A DNA stretch of 64,000 nucleotides from Phorcysia thermohydrogeniphila. Its GTDB lineage: Bacteria; Aquificota; Aquificia; Desulfurobacteriales; Desulfurobacteriaceae. Shown in pieces: positions 18,259-26,842 of this stretch. Below the pieces are notes generated by a model. It did no database searches. It was not told the DNA's origin and saw nothing but the letters and a program-made list of their open reading frames with translations. Position 1 is the stretch's first letter. Each line of letters opens with the position of its first letter. The translations under genes and the position numbers were made by a program. The stretch lies in NCBI RefSeq assembly GCF_004339575.1, contig NZ_SMFV01000003.1, forward strand, positions 1 to 64,000, written 5' to 3'.

Positions 18259-19812
18259 TTAAAAGCTCAAATTTACCCCTGTAGAGAGGATGTAAATGTC
18301 CTTATCTTCGGGTAAGAAGTGAAAGTTCTCTACACGATTGTAAGTAAGCCTGAAGTAAAATACTGAACTGTGGATTCTCAACTTATAGAACCCACCAAAG
18401 TCAAGACACTTGTTTATCTCAAAGCTGTAAATGTATTCCTTCTCGTTGTAAAGTTTATCTCTTACCTCATGCTTAACGAAATTATAAGAAAAGTTTAAGT
18501 TTCCCCAATTAAAGTCGTGTGAGATAGCGTAGTACAAGCTTTTTGAGTTCCCTCCAATAGCATTTCCAATGATGAAATCATGGTAGGTAAAGCCATCTGG
18601 ATACATGTGATGGGTGTACCATACCCCCGAGTCATCGGTAGTCTCGGTGTACTCAAATCTAAGATCCGTCAATCCCGTTGTCAAAGAGATGCCAAATATG
18701 TGAGCTGCACTGGTAGGAAGCGGGAATCCGCCAGGTCCTGGTTTTACAGCGTCGTCGCCGGCGTGAACAAAATACACTTTACCACCCTTAAAGGGTTGAA
18801 ATTGTAGTTTGCTAAGCCAATCGGCGTAGTAAGTGATATCAATGGAAGCATACTGATTGTTATCGTATACGTGAGCCTCAGGCCTTGGATCTTTAACGTT
18901 TTCATTGTTCGCAGTGAATAATTCCCAGAAATCATGCAATGAAGTGTAGTCGGGTCTTCCCTCTCCGCCAAACTGGATGGCTCTTGTTCCAGCAACCTCT
19001 AAGTTGTAAAATGGTCTCCAAGCTAATCTCATTCCCCAAACGTGGGCGTAAGACCTCTCCCTTTCTTTTTCTAACTCAGAAACAAATGTAGAAAACCTGT
19101 ACTCACCTAACTTTTCAAATATCCAAGGAAGCTTCTTATATGAGTCGTTTTCAAGCTTAAACATTAGCCATGGACGGACGTTGTTTGTAAATATAAGGTC
19201 TCCGTTTTCAGCGTTCCCCCATATAACATTCTCCCTACCGAATAGAAAATTAAGGCCCTTAAAGTTCCAAGCTACGTAGGCTCTATTGAACCTTGGTGTA
19301 TCTTGCCTGAGTTCTGGCTCAAGAAAGAACAAGATTCCCGAGTATCTGAGTTCTGAGGAAACGTTCATCCTGAAGTTGATACCCTCTTCTAAGTTAAAAC
19401 CCTCTGAATAGGGAAGCCTGCGGTTATCAGAACCAGATAGAGTGTACAACTCCGTGTAAACGTTCCTTATCGGTTTAATGTAATTCCTACCTTTTCCGGG
19501 AAGGAAGAGGCTGTTTATATCCTCTTTAAACTCCGGGTAGAGTTCGTTGAAAATTTTCCTAGCAAGGTCTGGTGCTACGTTGCGGTTGTTATATATCTCA
19601 ATAATGGCCCTTGCAAAATCCGTACGGCTCAAAGGTTTAAATGATAAATCTGTTTTCTTCACAAGTCCTACTTCTTTTGCCCTTTCAAGTAGTCTGTACT
19701 CCCTTTGGTATTGGTAAGGCGACACAAGCGATGAAATAGGCTTAGCCAGACTGCCTGTTGGCAGCAACCCGGCTATTAACAGTACCGCTATTGTAACTGC
19801 CTTGAGCTTCAT
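18259..19812 (-). CDS. wzi: Capsule assembly protein, Wzi family outer-membrane beta-barrel
   Basis: A 517-residue exported protein. Residues 1-23 form a signal peptide (basic start, hydrophobic core, SLAKP cleavage region). The mature part contains LFGRENVIWG, WGMRLAWRP and a C-terminal run of alternating strands ending in Phe (STGVNLSF), as expected for an outer-membrane barrel. E. coli Wzi anchors group 1 capsule at the surface; this protein would do so for the glycan encoded on the other strand. It lies ten bases after the SLBB exporter gene, in one minus-strand operon wzz-SLBB-wzi. Confidence 0.82.
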   Translation of the reverse strand: MKLKAVTIAVLLIAGLLPTGSLAKPISSLVSPYQYQREYRLLERAKEVGLVKKTDLSFKPLSRTDFARAIIEIYNNRNVAPDLARKIFNELYPEFKEDINSLFLPGKGRNYIKPIRNVYTELYTLSGSDNRRLPYSEGFNLEEGINFRMNVSSELRYSGILFFLEPELRQDTPRFNRAYVAWNFKGLNFLFGRENVIWGNAENGDLIFTNNVRPWLMFKLENDSYKKLPWIFEKLGEYRFSTFVSELEKERERSYAHVWGMRLAWRPFYNLEVAGTRAIQFGGEGRPDYTSLHDFWELFTANNENVKDPRPEAHVYDNNQYASIDITYYADWLSKLQFQPFKGGKVYFVHAGDDAVKPGPGGFPLPTSAAHIFGISLTTGLTDLRFEYTETTDDSGVWYTHHMYPDGFTYHDFIIGNAIGGNSKSLYYAISHDFNWGNLNFSYNFVKHEVRDKLYNEKEYIYSFEINKCLDFGGFYKLRIHSSVFYFRLTYNRVENFHFLPEDKDIYILSTGVNLSF

Positions 19813-19822
19813 ACCACCTCAC

Positions 19823-22800
19823 TTACAGCTTGGTGATTGTGTAAATCGTTATAGCACCTTGGTAGATAATTTGCATCACATCCTTTATGAGGGGTCTCCA
19901 CATTGTTGGAACCTTTATCTCTGTTGGAACTATAATTGCATCTCCCGGCTGGAGGGTGTAATCAAGGATATCGCCGCTATCAAGGAGTATCCTGTTGTTT
20001 TCGTCATCCCAGTCAAAATTCAGCTTTCCATCTGAGCTGTTGCTAACAACAGAACCGTCCGCTTTTATGACAAAGATTTCCTTTTCGCTTGCATCTTTTG
20101 TCAATCCTCCGGCAAGAGCAATGTAGTCCCTTACAGTCATACCTGGCCTGTAAACGTAAGCTGTCGGGTTGTAAACCTCTCCAAAGACAAGGACGCTTCC
20201 CGGTTTCTTAGGAACGTAAATCCTGTCCCCATCTTCAAGCAAGATGTTGTAGGGAGAGTTTTTAAGTTCTTCCAGGTTAGAAGAAACGATAATTCCGGAT
20301 ATTCTCCCTGTAACTTGTGCTTTTTCTATCTCCTCAAGGAGTTTCCTTTTGGCCTCAAAAGCTGCCTGTCGCGCTCTTAGTTCCTCTCCTTTAAGGTCTG
20401 ACTGCATTATGCCGGCTTCTTCCTTCTCAAGCTCTTGACGCATGAGTAGTATAGCCTTTGCTATCCTCTGTTTCTGCATTTCCCTAACAGATTCTCGTAG
20501 GATGATTATTCCTTGCGGGTAAGCATTCTCCCTAAACCCTCCGGCCGCTTTTAGAATATCGTAAAGTGTTGTCTTCTCGTTTATACGAAAGACTCCCGGC
20601 TTCTTAACGTAACCAGATACGTAAACTTTTTCTACTATCTCTTCCGGTTGAACCTTAGAAATAACAAGTCTGTCGCCAGGTTTGAGCGGGATATCGCACT
20701 CAGTATCCTTCTTTACGAGAAGGTCGTAAAGAAAGATTGACGCCACATTTTTCTTTAATGACTCTTCGGTCTCTACTCTTTCTTCCTTGCTTCCAAATTC
20801 TAAATATCCTCTATCCTGACGAAGTTGTTTTTGTTCTCCCCCCTTAAAATAGGTGTCTGGACTTCTCCTACTCTCCTTTCCTAAAACACCAGCCTTAAGG
20901 AACTGTTCTTCTTCTCCTTCATCTTTAGCTATAGAGTATCCCTTATTTCGCAGCTTGAGTAACTCCTCTCCTTCCTTTTGTGACGACTCTACCTTTTTCT
21001 CTTCTTCCTCTGCTAAATCGGAGCTGACTTTTCTAAAAATCTCTACCTTTAAGTTCTTAATATCATCAACAAACTCCGCCGAAGCCAAGGCCTCCGACAA
21101 CTTGATACCATCATGATAGGGGACATAGTAAGACTTCTTAACAAGCCCCGAGACAAGGATGGGTGAGTAAAGATACTTAGGGTAGAACCTAATGACGTCA
21201 AGCCTCTTGATCTCAATGTCCGTCTTTCCATCAAGGATATCCATAGGCACAAACTTTTTAATTTCAACTATGTCAAGCGTACGGGGATCTCTTCTGTCTA
21301 TTTCGGCGTAGTATAGGTTTGTGTTCATAAGGAGCATTTCAGGACTGAGTATATCTGAAAGCTTTATTCCATCGTGGTAGGCGTAAACTCCGGGATACTT
21401 TATTTCTCCCTCTACAACAAAGGCATCTTTTACTCTGTTGAAATCAACGTTTTTTACTTCACCAAACTTGTACAGGGTAATTCTGTCCCTTGGCTTTAGA
21501 ACGATGTCCCTCTTTCCGCTTAAAACCTCTTCAGGTGAAAAGGTTATATACTCAGGAATAGCACCGGGAGGATACTGCCTCGTTATGAGAGCAAACTTCA
21601 TGTTAGAATCTGGGAAAAATAGGTCAGGTTTCAGGATTTCTGAGAGTTTCATCCCTTCTCTGTACTCGTAAAGTCCCGGATAAGGAGTATAGCCCTCAAT
21701 CCTTACTGCATTACGGGGAACGGTTTCTATGGATTTCACAACCAGAACGTCACCATCCTGAATTTTTATGTTCAGGAACGACTTATCACTAAGGTTTCCA
21801 TCTATTATGTCCAAGAAACTATTGTTCTTGAACCTTTGTATTGTCGCTCTGTACCTGTAACTAGAAGGAAGGAGACCTCCTGCCATTTCTATGAGGTCCT
21901 CTACAGTTTCCCCTCCCTTTAATTCATAGATAGCCGGTCTTTTGACCTTTCCGCCAATTCCCGCTACTTTGCCAATCGGTCTTACAAATATTACGTCCCC
22001 GTCCTTCAGCTTTATATCAACAGGCTTGCCGTATAGGAGGAGTTTGTAAAAGTCTATATGGATTTCCTTCGTTCCTGAAGGTGTTTTCCTCGTTATAACA
22101 ACGTCCCGAAGGCTTCCAGATTTTTTCACTCCACCGGCTAGCATCAGGGCGTCAATGACCGTGTTTATGCCAGTAACAACGACAGCTCCCGGCCTTTCTA
22201 CCTCTCCAGAAACGTAAACAGGGAATGTCCTTAACCTTCCAACCGTTAGCTTTATGTTCGCTCCTACTGCGTTTGAGATAACCTTTTCAGCTTCTCCTAA
22301 GGACATTCCCCAAACGTAGAAGACCCCTATCCCTGGGATGTATACTTTTCCTTCTCTGTCAACGACCAAGCTCTGGATGGCTGAAAGATCTATTCCGGGA
22401 GGATTCCCTATTACGTAAATGAAAAGCTGATCTCCGGGGCCTAAAATGTAATTTCTGTCAACTGGGGCTGATACCGGGAACTCTGGTTTGCCTTTGAAAA
22501 ACTCGTAGCCAAACTGCTTAAGCTGAATTCCAAGTTTTTCTGTCCTTAAGTAAAAACTCTCTTCTATAGGAGAAAGCTGTGAGGAATTTGTTTCGTTTAC
22601 CTCTTCCTCCCTAACTTTCTCCTCTTCTTTTGTTCTCTCTATACTCTCTCCCTTTGCACTTTTTTTAGGTAGGTAATCTTCTGGAATATTAGACCCTTGG
22701 ATTCTTTTAGGAGACTCAGCTTTTGCAGTTAGAGACGTTTCATCCGGTAACTTTTTTACAGCTTCAGGCGTCACCGTATACGGTGACAATGGAAACTTTT

Positions 22801-22870
22801 CGCTTGCCTGTGCTACTGAAACCGATATCCCCGCAAACACCATTGTTATGGCTATAAGAAATTTACGCAT
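19823..22870 (-). CDS. Polysaccharide export protein with seven SLBB repeats (Wza-like)
   Basis: A 1015-residue exported protein. It has a signal peptide at residues 1-22, a low-complexity Glu/Lys-rich stretch to about 110, then the Poly_export domain near 150 (GPGDQLFIYVIGNPPG). By eye there are seven SLBB units, each opening like VSGEVERPGAV or EGEIKYPGVYAYHDGIKLSD. A charged coiled-coil-like insert sits between units five and six (about 620-700), and another helical stretch between six and seven (about 830-880). Wza has two such units in about 380 residues, so this protein could span a much longer periplasmic path. It has a four-base-scale overlap with wzz. Confidence 0.9.
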   Translation of the reverse strand: MRKFLIAITMVFAGISVSVAQASEKFPLSPYTVTPEAVKKLPDETSLTAKAESPKRIQGSNIPEDYLPKKSAKGESIERTKEEEKVREEEVNETNSSQLSPIEESFYLRTEKLGIQLKQFGYEFFKGKPEFPVSAPVDRNYILGPGDQLFIYVIGNPPGIDLSAIQSLVVDREGKVYIPGIGVFYVWGMSLGEAEKVISNAVGANIKLTVGRLRTFPVYVSGEVERPGAVVVTGINTVIDALMLAGGVKKSGSLRDVVITRKTPSGTKEIHIDFYKLLLYGKPVDIKLKDGDVIFVRPIGKVAGIGGKVKRPAIYELKGGETVEDLIEMAGGLLPSSYRYRATIQRFKNNSFLDIIDGNLSDKSFLNIKIQDGDVLVVKSIETVPRNAVRIEGYTPYPGLYEYREGMKLSEILKPDLFFPDSNMKFALITRQYPPGAIPEYITFSPEEVLSGKRDIVLKPRDRITLYKFGEVKNVDFNRVKDAFVVEGEIKYPGVYAYHDGIKLSDILSPEMLLMNTNLYYAEIDRRDPRTLDIVEIKKFVPMDILDGKTDIEIKRLDVIRFYPKYLYSPILVSGLVKKSYYVPYHDGIKLSEALASAEFVDDIKNLKVEIFRKVSSDLAEEEEKKVESSQKEGEELLKLRNKGYSIAKDEGEEEQFLKAGVLGKESRRSPDTYFKGGEQKQLRQDRGYLEFGSKEERVETEESLKKNVASIFLYDLLVKKDTECDIPLKPGDRLVISKVQPEEIVEKVYVSGYVKKPGVFRINEKTTLYDILKAAGGFRENAYPQGIIILRESVREMQKQRIAKAILLMRQELEKEEAGIMQSDLKGEELRARQAAFEAKRKLLEEIEKAQVTGRISGIIVSSNLEELKNSPYNILLEDGDRIYVPKKPGSVLVFGEVYNPTAYVYRPGMTVRDYIALAGGLTKDASEKEIFVIKADGSVVSNSSDGKLNFDWDDENNRILLDSGDILDYTLQPGDAIIVPTEIKVPTMWRPLIKDVMQIIYQGAITIYTITKL

Positions 22871-24092
22871 TTACCTTTTCCTCCTCTCTCTTCTTTTTCA
22901 CGTTTTCCAACCACTCCCTGAAGAAAGCTGCAAAGATCCCCAAGAACAGTCCGGAGACAAATCCAACAGTTACTATCAGGCCTTTTTTAGGTTTGTACGG
23001 CTTATCTCTCGGTGGAATGTACGGAGGGTCTATTACTTGAAATGAAATTTGCTCCTTCATTTCCTGAGCTTTTGCCATTTCGTACTCACCTGCAAGGGTT
23101 ACCAGCAACTGCTTCACTATTTCCATCTGGGTTTGAAGCTTTTGGAGATTAAGCTGATAGTCCGATACGGAAACATAACTGCTCTTTCTAAGAGTGTTAA
23201 GGTGCGCTTTCAGCCTTTCTATCTCCTTCTTTAGTTTCTCTATTTCTGCTTTCTCAGGAACATTGGACTTTAGATCCTCAAGATCATGGTCACCTATGAT
23301 AAATGGAACATCTTTAATTTTCCCGTTCATGAAGTCCTTGTATATTCTCTCAAGTTCCTGGTACTTTTCTTTAGCTAAAGCAAGTTGTTTTTCAACGTAA
23401 ATTCTGTACTTCTTTGCCAACGTAAAAGCTTTTTCATTGAGAATATTCCGAGCTTCTTTGAGGGCTGTAATGGCTATTCTATAGCTCATTTCCGGGTCTT
23501 TCGGAAAATCAACGGTAAGGGTTACAACGCCCGTTTTCTTATCGGTGGATACGGACATAAAATCCTCAAGCTTCTTAGCACCGTCAATAAGAGTTGGAGG
23601 AGTTTCATCTTCAGCAAGTTTCCAGCTTTCCGTAGTCTCATCCCACTTGTCAGGAAAAAGAACAGGTAGAAGGTTAAGGTCTTTTACAATCCTTTCTCTT
23701 AGTATTCTACTGTTTAAAACCGATTCAACGGTTATTCCCGCCTGCCCTCCCGGCAAAGGAATGGAAATAGGAAGAGACGAAAGAAGAGAAGATAATTTTG
23801 AACTTTGTTCTCCCCCCAAGGGCATCAGCGAGGCTTCCGTTCGGTAAGTGGGAGGCAGAACAAAGCAAAGAACAAGAGCAATTGTGGTGAAAAGGACAGT
23901 AATTCCTATTACTGTTTTCTTTCTTCTTTTAAGGGTAAGCCAGAGCTCATACAGGTCTATCTCATCATCAAAGGTTTCAGGTGGCAGGTTTTCTGGCTTC
24001 AAGTTTTCCTCCGGGCTTTTAACGTAGTGGTTTATATTATAACCTTGTAGAAAAGGGAACACTGCTTTGAGGATAAAATGGTAACGGTTCAT
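22863..24092 (-). CDS. wzz: Polysaccharide chain-length determinant, Wzz family
   Basis: A 409-residue inner-membrane protein of the polysaccharide co-polymerase type. It has an N-terminal cytoplasmic part with EIDLYELWLTLKRRKK, a first membrane helix at about 56-76, and a long periplasmic region with coiled coils (about 215-345). A proline-rich VIDPPYIPPRDKPYKPKK segment precedes the second helix at about 375-395. It sets chain length with Wzy. No C-terminal BY-kinase domain is fused and none is nearby. ATG 24092 has GGAG six bases before it. Its upstream region was split from radA by the tnpB element. Confidence 0.9.
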   Translation of the reverse strand: MNRYHFILKAVFPFLQGYNINHYVKSPEENLKPENLPPETFDDEIDLYELWLTLKRRKKTVIGITVLFTTIALVLCFVLPPTYRTEASLMPLGGEQSSKLSSLLSSLPISIPLPGGQAGITVESVLNSRILRERIVKDLNLLPVLFPDKWDETTESWKLAEDETPPTLIDGAKKLEDFMSVSTDKKTGVVTLTVDFPKDPEMSYRIAITALKEARNILNEKAFTLAKKYRIYVEKQLALAKEKYQELERIYKDFMNGKIKDVPFIIGDHDLEDLKSNVPEKAEIEKLKKEIERLKAHLNTLRKSSYVSVSDYQLNLQKLQTQMEIVKQLLVTLAGEYEMAKAQEMKEQISFQVIDPPYIPPRDKPYKPKKGLIVTVGFVSGLFLGIFAAFFREWLENVKKKREEEKVNA

Positions 24093-24235
24093 TTAAAACT
24101 CCACGAGGAGCTACCGCCCTTTTAAAAAGTTTGGTTTACAGAAAAATTTGCGAGAAAGCCCTGCTTTTCAAAGCAGAAATGAATCGCACGGCGTAAGCCG
24201 TTGAATCTGAAAACCGTTGGAATAGATTATAGACT

Positions 24236-25474
24236 ATGGTTCAGACAAAAGCAGAAAGAATTAAAAACACCCTAAGACGAACCCGTGAAAGGAGAAAACA
24301 CCAAATTCCCCGTGTCTATCAACTCAAACTCCAGAACCTATCAAAAAAAGACGAGGAAAAACTGAATAGACTCTTCCTTGAAGCTAAGTGGTTCTACAAC
24401 TGCATAGTTGCAGACATTGAAAACCGTCTAAGCGGTAACACTTGGAAACTCAAAGAAGTAGAAATCAAAACACCAGAAGGACTTGAAAAGAGAGAGATAA
24501 AACAGCTTTCATCACATATGAGACAGGGAATAGTAGAAAGGATAAAGAGAAGTCTCTACTCCCTCAAAAAAGCAAAAGAGAAAGGAATCAAAGTAGGAAA
24601 ACTCTCCTTTAAGAGCGAAGTAAGGAGCATACCACTAAAGCAGTATGGAACAACCTACAAGATTTCGGGAGACAAAAATAGAGTAAAGATACAGGGGATA
24701 AAGAAAAAATTCAGAGTTTTAGGACTTCATCAGATACCGAAAAGCGCAGAACTTGCAGAAGCTCAGCTTGTAAAGAAACCGTCTGGATACTACCTACACG
24801 TAGTCTGCTACCTTCCGAAAAAAGAGGTTTTAAAAGAAATCAAAGAGAAACAGGTAAAAGAACCAGTAGGGATAGACTTAGGAATAAAGCACCAATTAAC
24901 CCTATCAAACGGAGAGAAATTTAGTTGGTATATACCTGAAACAGAGAGGCTAAAAAAGCTTCAAAAAGAACTCTCACGAAAACAGAAAGGGAGCAAGAGG
25001 TATCAGAAGATAAAGGAGAAGATAAGGAGAGAGTGGGAATACATCAACAACAAGAGGAGAGATGTTCAGAGCAAGGTAATAAGCTACCTCAAGAAGTTTC
25101 TCCTTATAGCGGTTCAAGATGATAACATCAAAGGATGGAAAGAAGGGTATTTTGGGAAACAGATACAAAACACAGGGATAGGAGGAATAACTGCAAGACT
25201 AAGAAGTCTTGCGACTCTTATCCCTGTAGTGTTTGTGGATAGGTATGAACCGACGACACAAGTCTGTTCTTTTTGTGGGAACAGACAGAAGATTTCTCTA
25301 TCTGAAAGGACATTCAAGTGTCAAAAGTGTGGTGTGGAGATAGACAGGGACGTGAATTCGGCGAGGAACGTACTGAGGGTGGCGCTAAGTAGGCTGGCAG
25401 ATCCTTTAAAGTCCGCCCTACCCGTGGACTGCGGGGAAGTAACACCCGTGGAGTGGGTGTATAGCCCACGATGA
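24236..25474 (+). CDS. tnpB: RNA-guided endonuclease TnpB (IS605 OrfB family)
   Basis: A 412-residue TnpB. The N-terminal half has the WED/REC pattern (QLKLQNLSKKDEEKLN, AKWFYN). The RuvC parts are GIDLGIKHQLTLSNG (first Asp), AVQDDNIKGW (second motif), and DRDVNSARNVLR (third Asp). A zinc ribbon CSFCGN...CQKCG lies between the last two. In the second motif the usual Glu of the EDL/EDx pattern is Gln and an Asp appears two residues later. TnpB proteins cut DNA beside a short TAM using a guide RNA from the element's right end. No Shine-Dalgarno is seen before ATG 24236. Confidence 0.95.
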   Translation: MVQTKAERIKNTLRRTRERRKHQIPRVYQLKLQNLSKKDEEKLNRLFLEAKWFYNCIVADIENRLSGNTWKLKEVEIKTPEGLEKREIKQLSSHMRQGIVERIKRSLYSLKKAKEKGIKVGKLSFKSEVRSIPLKQYGTTYKISGDKNRVKIQGIKKKFRVLGLHQIPKSAELAEAQLVKKPSGYYLHVVCYLPKKEVLKEIKEKQVKEPVGIDLGIKHQLTLSNGEKFSWYIPETERLKKLQKELSRKQKGSKRYQKIKEKIRREWEYINNKRRDVQSKVISYLKKFLLIAVQDDNIKGWKEGYFGKQIQNTGIGGITARLRSLATLIPVVFVDRYEPTTQVCSFCGNRQKISLSERTFKCQKCGVEIDRDVNSARNVLRVALSRLADPLKSALPVDCGEVTPVEWVYSPR

Positions 25475-25517
25475 AGCGGGAAGCCCCTCACTTCGGTGAG
25501 GGGAGGAAGTCACTCAA
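25370..25517 (+). ncRNA. Probable TnpB guide RNA (omega/reRNA) scaffold
   Basis: Known TnpB guide RNAs derive from the 3' end of tnpB and the element's right end, and continue into flanking DNA as the guide. Here that region is rich in stems: CACCC/GGGTG (25443-25458), GTGGG/CCCAC (about 25453-25470) and the CCCCTCAC/GTGAGGGG hairpin (25484-25503). The guide would start at 25518 (GTAACAGGG...), which runs into the radA start. The 5' boundary is a guess. Confidence 0.45.
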
Positions 25518-25534
25518 GTAACAGGGTTTTTGCC

Positions 25535-26842
25535 GTGAAGGGAAAGAGCGTATACATCTGTCAAAACTGTGGATACAAAACCTATAGATGGACAGGGAAG
25601 TGTCCTGAATGTGGTAGTTGGGGTAGTTTTGTTGAGGAAGTCGTAGTCTCTGCCCCTAAGAAAACAAGAGCTGGATGGGTCAAACCTTCCACATCCGAAC
25701 CGCTTCCACTTGAAAGGATAGGCGAAAAACAGGCTGAAAGAATTCCAACCGGACTAAAGGAGTTTGATAGAGTTCTTGGAGGAGGAATCGTAAAAGGTTC
25801 TGTTTCTTTAATTTCAGGAGAGCCGGGAATTGGAAAGTCTACATTTTTGCTCCAGATTTCAGATATCTTTTCCCAAAGCGGGAACGTACTTTACGTTACA
25901 GCAGAGGAGTCTCCTGAACAGATTGCTCTGAGAGCAACAAGGCTCGGAATTAAGAGTAAGAATTTATTCGTCCTTGCAGAGAATAATTTGCAGGAAGTAG
26001 AAAAGCAGGTTGAGAGGATAAAACCAGAGCTCGTAGTTTTTGACTCCATACAGACGCTTTACCTTCCCTACATAGAGTCTGCTGCCGGCTCTGTTTCTCA
26101 GGTAAGGGAGTCTGCTGCCTTTATCACAAACCTATGCAAGGGTAAGGGAATAACAGCTTTCATAGTCGGTCACGTAACGAAAGAGGGAACAATTGCAGGT
26201 CCTAAGGTCCTTGAGCACATAGTTGATGCCGTCTTTCAGTTTGAGGGAGACAGGGGTTACAACTTTAGGGTTTTCAGGAGCTTAAAGAACAGGTTCGGCT
26301 CAACTGGAGAGCTTGCCGTTTTTGAGATGACGGAAAAGGGCCTTGTTGAAGTTTCTAACCCCTCTGAATTTTTCCTATCGGAAAGGCCTACCGGAAAGCC
26401 GGGGTCTGCTATCTTTGCCGGAATGGAAGGAAGCTGTCCAATACTGCTTGAGGTTCAAGCACTTGTAACAAGAGCAGTATTTACAACTCCCCAGAGGCGA
26501 GCTAAAGGAATTGACTCAAACAGGCTATCAATCATAGTGGCGGTAATTGAAAAGGAATTGGGTTACCCTTTGAGGAACTTTGACGTTTTTGTCAACGTTG
26601 TCGGCGGTGTGAAGGTAAACGAACCGGCAGTTGACCTTCCTATAGCCGCAGCCATTATCTCAAGCTATTTAGACAGACCCATCAAGGAAAATCTCGTTCT
26701 TTTTGGAGAAATTGGACTTACAGGGGAGGTGAGGAAAGTAAGGCTTGAAGAGCTCCGCCAGAAAGAGGCCGAGAAAAACGGCTTTGAGGTTTTAAAAGGT
26801 ATCAAGACTATCTCGGAGCTCCCCGAAAAAGCGCTCGTTTAG
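25535..26842 (+). CDS. radA: DNA repair protein RadA (Sms)
   Basis: A branch-migration ATPase acting in recombination with RecA. It opens with a C4 zinc finger (CQNCGYKTYRWTGKCPECGSW). The Walker A is GEPGIGKST, KNRFG is the RadA signature, and the C-terminal half is the Lon-protease-like domain (GGVKVNEPAVDLPIAAA). The start is taken as GTG 25535, giving 435 residues starting MKGKSVYICQ. The frame is open back to GTG 25496, but those 13 codons lie in the tnpB element's right-end hairpin and just beyond, not native radA. Only a weak CAGGG lies upstream. Confidence 0.94.
   Translation: MKGKSVYICQNCGYKTYRWTGKCPECGSWGSFVEEVVVSAPKKTRAGWVKPSTSEPLPLERIGEKQAERIPTGLKEFDRVLGGGIVKGSVSLISGEPGIGKSTFLLQISDIFSQSGNVLYVTAEESPEQIALRATRLGIKSKNLFVLAENNLQEVEKQVERIKPELVVFDSIQTLYLPYIESAAGSVSQVRESAAFITNLCKGKGITAFIVGHVTKEGTIAGPKVLEHIVDAVFQFEGDRGYNFRVFRSLKNRFGSTGELAVFEMTEKGLVEVSNPSEFFLSERPTGKPGSAIFAGMEGSCPILLEVQALVTRAVFTTPQRRAKGIDSNRLSIIVAVIEKELGYPLRNFDVFVNVVGGVKVNEPAVDLPIAAAIISSYLDRPIKENLVLFGEIGLTGEVRKVRLEELRQKEAEKNGFEVLKGIKTISELPEKALV

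Larger units (their letters stand above)
24140..25517 (+). mobile_element. IS200/IS605-type element with tnpB only (IS1341 group)
   Basis: Left of the element is TTAC (24136-24139). The left end has nested stems: TGCGA (24149-24153) with TCGCA (24184-24188), enclosing CTGCTTT-TC-AAAGCAG (24161-24176), then ACGGC-GTAA-GCCGT (24188-24201). The right end has CCCCTCAC-TTCG-GTGAGGGG (25484-25503) and finishes at TCAA (25514-25517). TTAC and TCAA are the cleavage sites known for ISHp608, so these borders are proposed by analogy. There is no tnpA, so it would depend on a transposase elsewhere. Rejoining the flanks gives a 64-base spacer between wzz and radA. Confidence 0.75.

Noticed and set aside
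17960-18260. Stem TCCAGC...GCTGGA near 18124-18148 as a terminator
   Set aside because: It has a long loop and no T-run, and the bases belong to the sugar-transferase relic.
24236-25474. Cas12-type nuclease or CRISPR link
   Set aside because: The protein has TnpB size and zinc ribbon, the ends are IS605-like, and no repeat array is present anywhere in the window.
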